From an uncultured Anaeromyxobacter sp. (GTDB lineage: Bacteria; Myxococcota; Myxococcia; Myxococcales; Anaeromyxobacteraceae), in assembly GCA_903874275.1 (NCBI GenBank), contig CAIQRS010000267.1:1-49724 (forward strand): a DNA stretch of 49,724 nucleotides, given 5' to 3'. Below the pieces are notes generated by a model. That model was given only the letters and a program-made list of their open reading frames with translations. It did no database searches and had not been told where the DNA came from. This document shows positions 18,852 to 27,766 of the stretch, piece by piece; within the stretch, counting starts at the first letter, position 1, and every line of letters begins with the position of its first letter. Both the position numbers and the translations under genes were made by a program.

Positions 18852-19301
18852 CTACCGGGGTTCGCCGGGGGGCGCCCGCCGCGGCGCGTCGAGGTCCACC
18901 GAGCGGGCCGAGAGCAGCCGGACCAGCCGGGTGATGGGCACCCCGGTGGGGCAGAGGGTCTCGCAGCCGGTGCAGGTGGTGCAGGCGGCCAGCGCGTCGC
19001 CGGACCGGGCCAGCATCTCGTCGCTCTTGGAGATGAGGCGGAAGGCGGCGTGGAGCCCCAGGTCGCGGACCGCCGGGATGGCCGCCCGCATGGCGCAGCC
19101 CGACTCGCACAGCCCGCAGGAGATGCAGGCGCTGGCCGCCTGGGCGGCTGCGCGCACGTCGAGACCGGTGGGGGCGAGCCGCTCGACCGCGTAGCTGGCC
19201 AGGAAGCGCTCCTCGCCGGTACCGCGCCGTCCGATGGCGCGGAGCGGGTGGGACACGGCGGCGCGCCAGGCCAGCCAGGCGTAGCTGCGGACCTTGCTCA
19301 C
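18852..19301 (-). CDS. glpC: Short GlpC-like iron-sulfur subunit of anaerobic G3P dehydrogenase
   Basis: The 149 residues hold two CxxCxxCxxxC 4Fe-4S motifs, CISCGLCESGC (about 59-69) and CTTCTGCETLCP (about 106-117). Canonical GlpC is about 400 residues and continues with two cysteine-rich CCG domains that interact with the quinone side. Those are absent here, and the frame stops with no sign of decay, so this resembles an HdrC-type ferredoxin subunit. The ATG overlaps the glpB stop (ATGA). It presumably takes electrons from GlpA/GlpB towards the membrane, by a route that needs another membrane partner. GlpC is the best name by position, but the symbol should be treated as tentative. Confidence 0.78.
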   Translation of the reverse strand: MSKVRSYAWLAWRAAVSHPLRAIGRRGTGEERFLASYAVERLAPTGLDVRAAAQAASACISCGLCESGCAMRAAIPAVRDLGLHAAFRLISKSDEMLARSGDALAACTTCTGCETLCPTGVPITRLVRLLSARSVDLDAPRRAPPGEPR

Positions 19302-20611
19302 GCGCCCCTCCCGGCGGCCGAGCGCCCGGCCAGCCAGCCGGTGAACATGGCCACGCCCATCCCGGTGCCGTCGGAGGAGGGGTCGTGGCCTCCGACCACC
19401 GCCCCGGCCGCGAAGATGCGCGGGTGGAGGACCCGCCCCTCGGCGTCGAGGGGGTGGAGTTCGTCGTCCACGCGCAGTCCGGCCGCCAGCAGCGGCTGGG
19501 GGGCGCGGCTGTCACGGAGGGTGAGGCTGGCCGGCGGGCGGGCCGCGAAGCGGACGGACGGGTCGGCGAAGGGCCCCTCCGAGGCCAGCACCGGCAGCCC
19601 CAGCACCGACTCGCGGAGCTCGCCGCGCCGCTCGATCCCGCCCCCCACGAACCGGCCGCTGGCCAGCACCCAGGAGCGGGCCAGCACCTCGCGCCCCCCG
19701 ACCGCGGCGGGGAGGTCGGGGCCGGCCCCGGAGCGAACCTCGCCCTGGAGCACCTCGACGCCGGCGGCGGCCAGGCGGGCCTCGATGGCCCGGTGGAAGC
19801 GGAGCCCGGGGACGCTGGGGAGGTCGGAGAGGATCTCGGCCACCGGGATCCCGGCCTCGGCGGCGATGCGCTCGGGGACGCGCGTGGCCGGGTCGATGCC
19901 GAGCACGGCGGGCAGGACCGCCGCGGCGTCGCCGCGCTGGAGCGCGCGCCGCAGCACCCGGCCGGCCTCCTCCGCCGCGCCGGGGGCCTCCAGGAGCCGG
20001 GCCAGGTCGAAGGGGCGTCCCAGCGCCCCCTCCTCCCATCGGAAGAGGTCGAGCAGCACGGCGCGGGGCGTCGGCCCTCCCAGGGCCCGGACCCGAACGG
20101 CCCCGGAGGCGATGAGCCCCGGGTCCCACCCCAGGTGCCCCTCGAAGCCGCAGACGACCAGCGTGCCGCGAACCTCGGCGAGGTCGCCGGCCGCCATGGA
20201 CCGGTGGCAGGCGGCCGCGGCGTGGGCGTGGCCGAACGGGGTGAGGAGCCAGCGGTTGCGGCCGCTGGGAGGCGCGAGGACCTCCGACATCTGCCCGGTG
20301 GCGAACTCGACCGCGTTCCAGAGCCGGTCGAGCCGGTCGCGCAGCAGCCGGTAGGGGTGGCCGGGGCGCGTGGCGGCGATCCGCCGTGCCGACTCGACCA
20401 CGCCGGCGCGCGCCGCGAAGGGGGTGTCGGGCATGCAGCCCGGGTCCTGGGCCACCGAGACCGCGCCGCCGGAGAGGCCGGTGCTCCCCGGGGCCTTGCG
20501 GACCAGCACCACCCGGGCCCCCCCGTCCCGCGCGGCCAGCGCGGCGGTGGCGCCGGCCATGCCGCCGCCCACCACCAGAACGTCGCACTCGATGCGCGTC
20601 GAGGGGGGCAC
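19298..20611 (-). CDS. glpB: Anaerobic glycerol-3-phosphate dehydrogenase subunit B
   Basis: This 437-residue flavoprotein starts with a dinucleotide-binding fold, DVLVVGGGMAGATAALAA (about 10-27), and ends with the FAD-closing segment RIFAAGAVVGGHDPSSDGTG followed by GVAMFTGWLAG. Length and ends match GlpB, the FMN/FAD subunit that works with GlpA and GlpC to pass electrons from glycerol 3-phosphate to menaquinone under anaerobic conditions. The start is 1 nt after the glpA stop and the stop overlaps the glpC start, the compact order A-B-C seen in enterobacteria. Confidence 0.88.
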   Translation of the reverse strand: MPPSTRIECDVLVVGGGMAGATAALAARDGGARVVLVRKAPGSTGLSGGAVSVAQDPGCMPDTPFAARAGVVESARRIAATRPGHPYRLLRDRLDRLWNAVEFATGQMSEVLAPPSGRNRWLLTPFGHAHAAAACHRSMAAGDLAEVRGTLVVCGFEGHLGWDPGLIASGAVRVRALGGPTPRAVLLDLFRWEEGALGRPFDLARLLEAPGAAEEAGRVLRRALQRGDAAAVLPAVLGIDPATRVPERIAAEAGIPVAEILSDLPSVPGLRFHRAIEARLAAAGVEVLQGEVRSGAGPDLPAAVGGREVLARSWVLASGRFVGGGIERRGELRESVLGLPVLASEGPFADPSVRFAARPPASLTLRDSRAPQPLLAAGLRVDDELHPLDAEGRVLHPRIFAAGAVVGGHDPSSDGTGMGVAMFTGWLAGRSAAGRGA

Positions 20612-20612
20612 G

Positions 20613-22268
20613 CTAGAGCCCCCCCAGGCCGCGGTGGACCGCCCGGAGCAGCTCCTCCTCGGCGAGTTGCCACCCGTCGAGGACCGGCCGCCGCTCGCGC
20701 CAGCCCACCTCGAGCAGGTCGGCGAGCTCGGCGCGGAGACGGTCGGCGTCCCAGCCCAGCTCGCGCGCCACGATCTGCGCCGCGGGACGGGCGCAGTCGA
20801 GTCCGCCGCAGCCCCCCAGGGCGAGCCGGCAGCGGCGGCGCAGGTCCTGGAGGCGGCGGACCTTCTCGTGCCGGGCGATCCAGGCCACCTCGGCCGCCAG
20901 GATCCCCTCGTCGCGGCAGAGGACGAGCTTCATGCGCGGGTCGTCGTCGGCCACCCGGAGCACCTCGCGGGCCCTCGACCCGTGGCGGAAGACCAGGCGC
21001 GCCGCGACCGGCTCGGGGATGCCGTGCCGGGCCGCCAGCTCGGCCGGGGAAGGGACCTCGTCGCCTCCCGGGAGCGGGACCTCGTGGGTGCGGCAGGGCA
21101 GGACCCCCTTGCCGAGCATGGCCACCACCCGGTCGGCGAGCTCCTCCGACTGGGCCCGGTAGCTCGCCAGCTTGCCGCCGACGAAGGAGAGCAGCCCGGC
21201 CGAACCCTCGGCGGCGTGGTCGAGGATCCGGTGGTCGCGGGAGAGGTCGTCCTCCTCGACGCCGTACTCGAAGAGCGTGGTGCGGACGCCCCACCAGGCC
21301 CGGGTGATGCGCGCCTGGCGGATCGACGGCACCAGGGACGCGGCGCCGTCCACCAGGTACTCGACCTCGTCGGCGGTGGCGTCGAGGTCGTCGGGGTCGC
21401 CGAAGAAGTCGTCGTCGGTGGTCCCGATGATCGACTCCATCTCGTGGGGCATGAGGAACATCTGCCGCCCGTCCACGGCGGTGCAGATGATCCCGTAGTT
21501 CCCGTGGCGCCGGTCGAGGGAGAGGTGGACCCCCTTGCCGGGGCGCATGGGGACCTGGAACCCGTTCGACCGGCCGAAGCGGGGCGACCAGCCCCCGGTG
21601 GCGTTCACCACCACCCCGGCACGGGCCTCGCCGTGCTCGCCGGTGACGGCGTCGCGGAAGCGCACCGCCACCACCCTGCCCCCCTCGCGGACCAGGCTCT
21701 CGGCCTCGGTCCAGGTGCGGACGTCGGCGCCGTGGTGGGCGGCCGAGAGGGCGTTCAGGAGGCAGAGCCGCTGCCCGTCGATCCCCCACTCGTCGAGGGT
21801 CACGGCGCCGTGCAGCCCGGGGCGCAGCGAGGGCTCGATCCGGTAGAGCTCGTCGGCGGAGAGCCGGACCGACGGCTTCCCTCCCTTGAGCGGCTGGAAG
21901 AGGTCGTAGGTGCCGACGTAGACCTCGGTGGCGTACCAGGCCACCCGGTCGAGCAGGCGCGACCCCTCCTCGTGGGTGGCGAAGGGGAGCAGGAAGGGGA
22001 TGCGGAAGGTGAGGTGGGGCGCGATGCGCCGGATGTAGCCGGCGTCGCGGGAGGCCGACTCGGTGACCCGCCGGTCGCTCGTCATGTAGCGGATGCCGCC
22101 GTGGATCATCCCGGAGCTGGCGCCCGAGGCGCCGCAGGCCAGGTCCTGCTTCTCCAGCAGCAGCACCGAGAGCCCGCGCATGGCGCAGTCGCGAGCCAGG
22201 CCCGCGCCGTTCACGCCGCCGCCGAGGACGACGACGTCGTAGGCGTGATCGCGATCCGCTCCCGCCAT
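20613..22268 (-). CDS. glpA: FAD-dependent glycerol-3-phosphate dehydrogenase, GlpA type
   Basis: The 551-residue protein has a GlpA/GlpD DAO fold: VVVLGGGVNGAGLARDCAMRG (FAD motif), SGMIHGGIRYM, VVNATGGWSPRF, MRPGKGVHLSLDR and FVGGKLASYR. The C-terminal part (about 425-520) carries a Cys cluster, CRLALGGCGGLDC, where GlpA proteins have a BFD-like 2Fe-2S region. That feature and the following glpB and glpC favour GlpA over aerobic GlpD. It oxidises sn-glycerol 3-phosphate to dihydroxyacetone phosphate. The ATG is 9 nt after the aspS stop, so the operon may be read through from aspS; there is no glycerol kinase or facilitator gene nearby. Confidence 0.9.
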   Translation of the reverse strand: MAGADRDHAYDVVVLGGGVNGAGLARDCAMRGLSVLLLEKQDLACGASGASSGMIHGGIRYMTSDRRVTESASRDAGYIRRIAPHLTFRIPFLLPFATHEEGSRLLDRVAWYATEVYVGTYDLFQPLKGGKPSVRLSADELYRIEPSLRPGLHGAVTLDEWGIDGQRLCLLNALSAAHHGADVRTWTEAESLVREGGRVVAVRFRDAVTGEHGEARAGVVVNATGGWSPRFGRSNGFQVPMRPGKGVHLSLDRRHGNYGIICTAVDGRQMFLMPHEMESIIGTTDDDFFGDPDDLDATADEVEYLVDGAASLVPSIRQARITRAWWGVRTTLFEYGVEEDDLSRDHRILDHAAEGSAGLLSFVGGKLASYRAQSEELADRVVAMLGKGVLPCRTHEVPLPGGDEVPSPAELAARHGIPEPVAARLVFRHGSRAREVLRVADDDPRMKLVLCRDEGILAAEVAWIARHEKVRRLQDLRRRCRLALGGCGGLDCARPAAQIVARELGWDADRLRAELADLLEVGWRERRPVLDGWQLAEEELLRAVHRGLGGL

Positions 22269-22277
22269 GGGAGGCGG

Positions 22278-24092
<1,815 letters not shown>

Positions 24093-24165
24093 GCGTGCCT
24101 CCCGGCGAAATCTCTGGGGAACCTTGCTCGGTAGCACCGGCGAACGCGGCGCGTCAAGGCGCGAT

Positions 24166-25911
24166 TCACGCGCCGGGGACGGCCGGGACGGGCCGGGGCG
24201 CGCCCCTCAGGTCGCGGACCCGGAGCTGCAGCCTCCGCATCCCGTCCCAGTCGTCGAAGCCCAGCGACACCGCGGCCTCGACCGGCCCCGAGCAGAGGGC
24301 CAGCCGGTCCCCCATCTGGAAGGCGATGGCGTCGCGGTCTGCCAGCACGAGCTTGAGGTGCACGCCGGCGGCCCCCACCTGCCGCGCGCGCGACGGGCGG
24401 GCGCGCACGCCGAAGACCGGCTCGGGGTTCCCGGCGCCGAAGGGGGCGAGCTTCTCGAGGTCCGTCGCGGCCCGGTCGTCGAGCTCGAGCGGGTCCACCC
24501 AGGCGTCGATGCGGGTGCGCGGGACGAGGTCGTCGTCCCGGAGCACCGAGGCGGCGTGGGCCTCGAAGGCCTCCCGGAAGGCGGGGATGGCCAGGGGATC
24601 GATGGTGACCCCGGCGGCGTGCCTGTGGCCGCCGAACCGGGTCAGGTGGACGGCGCAGGCGGCCAGCGCGTCGTGGAGGTGGAAGGCCGCGATGCTCCGG
24701 CCGCTCCCCTTCCCCACCCCGTCGGAGACCCCCACCAGCACCGCCGGCCGGTGGAAGCGCTCCACCACCCGGGAGGCGACGATGCCCACCACGCCGGGGT
24801 GCCAGCCCGGACGGGAGAGCACGAGCCCGCGGGCCCCGGCCGCCACCAGGCGCGCCGCGTCCTCGAGGGCCTCCTCCAGGATCTGCCGCTCGATCTCCTG
24901 CCGGGCCCGGTTCTCCCGGTCGAGCTCCTCGGCGAGCGCGTCGGCCGCGGCCGGATCGGCGGTGGAGAGGAGGCGCACCCCCCGGCCAGCGTCGTCGAGC
25001 CGACCGGCCGCATTCACCCGGGGTGCGAGCCGGAAGCCCACCTGCGAGGCGGTGACCTCGCCGGTGGCCACCCCGGCCACGCGCAGCAGCGCCCGGACCC
25101 CCGGGCGGCGGGCCTTTCCCAACTCGGCCAGGCCGAAGCGGACCAGCACCCGGTTCACCTCGACCAGCGGAACCACGTCGGCGACGGTGCCCAGCGCGAC
25201 CAGGTCGAGCATCTCGCGGAGGTTGGGCTCGGGGCGGGTCGGGCCGAACCGGCCCCGCTCCCGGAGGCGCCGGCGGAGCGCCATGACCAGGTTGAAGGTC
25301 ACCCCCACCGCGGCCAGGTGCTTGGAGGGGTAGGCGCAGCCGGGCTGGTGCGGGTTCAGGATGGCGCTGGCCGCCGGCAGGTCCACCGGGACCGTGTGGT
25401 GATCCACCACCACCACGTCCACGCCCCGGCGCGCCGCGGCGGCCACCTCGGCCACGCTGGTGATACCGCAGTCGAGGGTGACGATGAGGTTCACGCCCTG
25501 GTCGGCCAGCCGCTCCACGGCCGCGCCGTTCAGGCCGTAGCCCTCCACCAGCCGGTGGGGAATGTAGGTGCTCACCACACCTCCGGCGGCGCCCAGGAAT
25601 CCGGACAGCAGCACCGTGGAGGTGACCCCGTCCACGTCGTAGTCGCCGTAGCAGGCGATCCGCTGCCCCTCCTCGACGGCGCGGACGATGCGGGCCACCG
25701 CGCCCTCCATCCCCTTCATGGTGAAGGGATCGGGGAGGTCCTCGAGGCGCGGGGAGAGGAAGCGGGAGGCCAGGACCGGGTCGGCGAGACCGCGGGCGGC
25801 GAGCGCCCGGGCGGCCAGGGGGTGGAGCCCGAGCGCCCCGGCGAGGCGGGAGGCGGCCGCCTCGTCGCCGCCTCCGTCGACCTCAACCCATCGCTTCTCC
25901 GGCGCCGTCAC
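24166..25911 (-). CDS. recJ: Single-stranded-DNA-specific exonuclease RecJ
   Basis: The 581-residue DHH phosphoesterase has all metal motifs: CYGDYDVDGVTST (I), LDCGIT (II), VVVDHHTVP (III, the DHH), and LGTVADVVPL (IV). The DHHA1 domain carries the GGHRHAAGVTI glycine-His motif. RecJ degrades single-stranded DNA 5' to 3' in recombination and mismatch repair. The start chosen is GTG 25911, giving the normal family length. An upstream in-frame ATG adds about 70 low-complexity residues without similarity, and no clear ribosome binding site precedes either start. It diverges from the cus genes across 388 bp. Confidence 0.95.
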   Translation of the reverse strand: MTAPEKRWVEVDGGGDEAAASRLAGALGLHPLAARALAARGLADPVLASRFLSPRLEDLPDPFTMKGMEGAVARIVRAVEEGQRIACYGDYDVDGVTSTVLLSGFLGAAGGVVSTYIPHRLVEGYGLNGAAVERLADQGVNLIVTLDCGITSVAEVAAAARRGVDVVVVDHHTVPVDLPAASAILNPHQPGCAYPSKHLAAVGVTFNLVMALRRRLRERGRFGPTRPEPNLREMLDLVALGTVADVVPLVEVNRVLVRFGLAELGKARRPGVRALLRVAGVATGEVTASQVGFRLAPRVNAAGRLDDAGRGVRLLSTADPAAADALAEELDRENRARQEIERQILEEALEDAARLVAAGARGLVLSRPGWHPGVVGIVASRVVERFHRPAVLVGVSDGVGKGSGRSIAAFHLHDALAACAVHLTRFGGHRHAAGVTIDPLAIPAFREAFEAHAASVLRDDDLVPRTRIDAWVDPLELDDRAATDLEKLAPFGAGNPEPVFGVRARPSRARQVGAAGVHLKLVLADRDAIAFQMGDRLALCSGPVEAAVSLGFDDWDGMRRLQLRVRDLRGAPRPVPAVPGA

Positions 25912-26064
25912 CAGATCGGAGTAGCACCCGATGCTGACACCCCACGGCGAGCCGCAGCGCGGCGAGCAAGAACCTCCGACGAGCACTCCCCCGTCACCGG
26001 ACGTGCCGCACCGCCCGCTCGTCGGGCCCGCCAGCCTGTCCGCGGCGCGGACCATCGGGCAGCT

Positions 26065-26109
26065 GGCGCCGGTTGAACCGGTGCCCGTGGTCGTCCTACC
26101 GGTAGGACG
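26065..26109. promoter_or_regulatory. Two adjacent palindromes, candidate metal-regulator operator
   Basis: The first repeat is GGCGCCGGTT-G-AACCGGTGCC (one mismatch, 26065-26085). Six bases later lies a perfect 18-bp palindrome, CGTCCTACCGGTAGGACG (26092-26109). Both contain ACCGGT at or near the centre. Their position upstream of the cus efflux genes suggests operator sites, but no regulator gene is adjacent. A terminator-like role is less likely, since no gene ends here. Confidence 0.4.
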
Positions 26110-26194
26110 CATCTGACCCACCCCGAAGGAGCGAGGCCCATCCCGGAGGTACGGAGGGCAAGTGCCGTTGGCCGCGGGGGCGGGGCGGCCCTTC

Positions 26195-26236
26195 CACGGT
26201 CGAGAATGGACCGTGCGGCAAGAATGTTTTTTGCCG
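26195..26236. promoter_or_regulatory. Tandem inverted repeats near the cusB promoter region
   Basis: CACGGTC/GACCGTG (26195-26201 and 26209-26215, loop of 7) is followed directly by CGGCAA/TTGCCG (26216-26221 and 26231-26236, loop of 9). AGAATG occurs in both loop regions, 18 bp apart. They could be operator half-sites overlapping the promoter, or RNA hairpins if transcription starts upstream. Confidence 0.3.
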
Positions 26237-26299
26237 ATCTGGGGATATGCTCAGACCCTCCCGGTCGCACGAACACCCGGTTGGAGAGGACCCGTCTCG

Positions 26300-27757
26300 A
26301 TGAGCTCCACTGACCCGATTCAGCCGCCCGGCCCCGACGAGAAGCTCCCGGAGGGGCGGGAGTCCGCGCCCCCGGGCGTGAGGACCATGGCGCTCGTCCG
26401 CTGGGCGCTCATCGGCCTCATGGCGGTGGCGGCCGTGGCGGCCTGGGTGCACTTCGCGCGCACCGGCCAGGAGGTCACGGATCGCTCGCAGGCCAAGTAC
26501 GTCTGCCCGATGCACCCGTCGGTGCTCTCCGAGCGCGCCGGGAGCTGCCCCATCTGCGGCATGGACCTGGTCTCCATCGCCAGCCTGGGCGAGGGGGCCA
26601 AGGGAGGGGTTGGCGTCCACGCCCACGGCGACGCCGCTCCCGCCGCCGGGAAGTACTGGTGCCCCATGCACCCCGAGGTGGCCAGCGACGACCCCAACGC
26701 CATCTGCGAGAAGTGCGGGAGCATGAAGCTCATCCCGCGCGAGCAGGTGCCGGGACTCACTCCCATCGACGTGAGCCAGGAGCGGCTGCAGCTCATCGGC
26801 ATGCGCACCGCACCGGCGGTGCTGGAGAAGCTCGCGCCGACGCTCCGCACGGTGGGCATGGTGGCCCCCGACGAGGGGGCGGTCGCGGTGGTGACGAGCC
26901 GGGTGACCGGCTGGGTCGAGAAGGTGATGGTCTCGCAGAGCGGGGAGCGGGTGAAGAAGGGGCAGCCGCTCGCCAAGATCTACAGCCTCGAGCTCAACAA
27001 CGTTCAGCTCAACTACCTGAACGCCATCAAGTGGACCCGTGACTGGAGCGCCGGGCAGTCGCAGGCCGGCACCCAGGCGCTGGAGGTGGACGCCCGGCAG
27101 CGGCTCGTCCTGAACGGGTTCACCCCCATCGACATCGCCGAGCTGGAGGAGAAGAAGACCCCGCTCGAGTTCCTCTCCATCCGGGCCCCCATCGACGGCT
27201 ACGTCGGACGGCGCGGGGTGCAGGTGGGCGCCTACGTCACCCCAGGCCAGGAGCTCTACGAGATCGCCGACATCGCCAACGTCTGGGTGCTGGCCGACGT
27301 CTACGAGGCCGACATCGGCCGGGTTCACGCCGGGCAGCGATCCAGCATCGCCCTGCAGGCCCTCCCCGGGGAGACCTTCGTCGGCAAGGTGGCCTACCTG
27401 TATCCCGCGGTGAACCCCCAGAGCCGCACCATGCAGGCGCGCATCGTCGTCCCCAACAGCAAGGGGCGGCTGCGCCCCGGCATGTACGCCGACGTGACCA
27501 TCGACCTGGGAATGACCGAGGGGACCACCATCCCCGCCGACGCGCTGGTGGACACCGGCGAGGCCCAGTACGTCTTCGTGGCGCTCCCCGGGGGGCGCTT
27601 CGAGCCCCGCCCGGTCACGGTGGGCGTCCGCACGGCGGACAAGGTCCAGATCCTCCGGGGCGTGCACCCTGGCGAGAACGTGGTGACGACCGCCAACTTC
27701 CTCATCGACTCGGAGAGCCGGCTGCGCGCGGCGATCCAGGGCTTCGGCGGGAAGTAG
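26300..27757 (+). CDS. cusB: CusB-type RND periplasmic adaptor with two heavy-metal-binding domains
   Basis: The 485-residue membrane-fusion protein has an N-terminal anchor helix (about 31-50). Two heavy-metal-binding domains follow: residues 67-90 (YVCPMHPSV, CPICGMDL) and 119-144 (YWCPMHPEV, CEKCGSMKL). The second has lost the CPICGM Met position. Then come the HlyD-like hairpin and barrel, with the biotinyl-lipoyl segment SRVTGWVEKVMVSQSGERVKKG and IRAPIDGYVGRRGVQVGAYV. Such adaptors link the RND pump to the outer-membrane channel and hand over Cu(I) or Ag(I). The ATG at 26300 follows GGAGAGGA by 9 nt. cusA follows 9 nt after the stop. Metal choice is inferred from family and domains only. 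Confidence 0.92.
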   Translation: MSSTDPIQPPGPDEKLPEGRESAPPGVRTMALVRWALIGLMAVAAVAAWVHFARTGQEVTDRSQAKYVCPMHPSVLSERAGSCPICGMDLVSIASLGEGAKGGVGVHAHGDAAPAAGKYWCPMHPEVASDDPNAICEKCGSMKLIPREQVPGLTPIDVSQERLQLIGMRTAPAVLEKLAPTLRTVGMVAPDEGAVAVVTSRVTGWVEKVMVSQSGERVKKGQPLAKIYSLELNNVQLNYLNAIKWTRDWSAGQSQAGTQALEVDARQRLVLNGFTPIDIAELEEKKTPLEFLSIRAPIDGYVGRRGVQVGAYVTPGQELYEIADIANVWVLADVYEADIGRVHAGQRSSIALQALPGETFVGKVAYLYPAVNPQSRTMQARIVVPNSKGRLRPGMYADVTIDLGMTEGTTIPADALVDTGEAQYVFVALPGGRFEPRPVTVGVRTADKVQILRGVHPGENVVTTANFLIDSESRLRAAIQGFGGK

Positions 27758-27766
27758 GGGGCGCCC

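Larger units (their letters stand above)
25912..26299. other. 388-bp divergent intergenic region recJ/cusB
   Basis: No gene is seen here. The region is unusually rich in inverted repeats: 26065-26085, 26092-26109, 26195-26215 and 26216-26236, all on the cusB-proximal side. A possible -10 TATGCT lies at 26246-26251. The 5' leader to cusB (about 40-50 nt) ends in a GGAGAGGA ribosome site at 26283-26290. Confidence 0.6.

Noticed and set aside
17863-21789. Minus-strand open frame of 1308 codons over the glp region
   Set aside because: It is another frame of the same strand as glpA, glpB, glpC and the lipid kinase, with Arg/Pro-rich product.
26092-26109. Perfect 18-bp palindrome as a recombination or attachment site
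   Set aside because: No integrase, transposase or flanking duplication is in the window. An operator is more likely.
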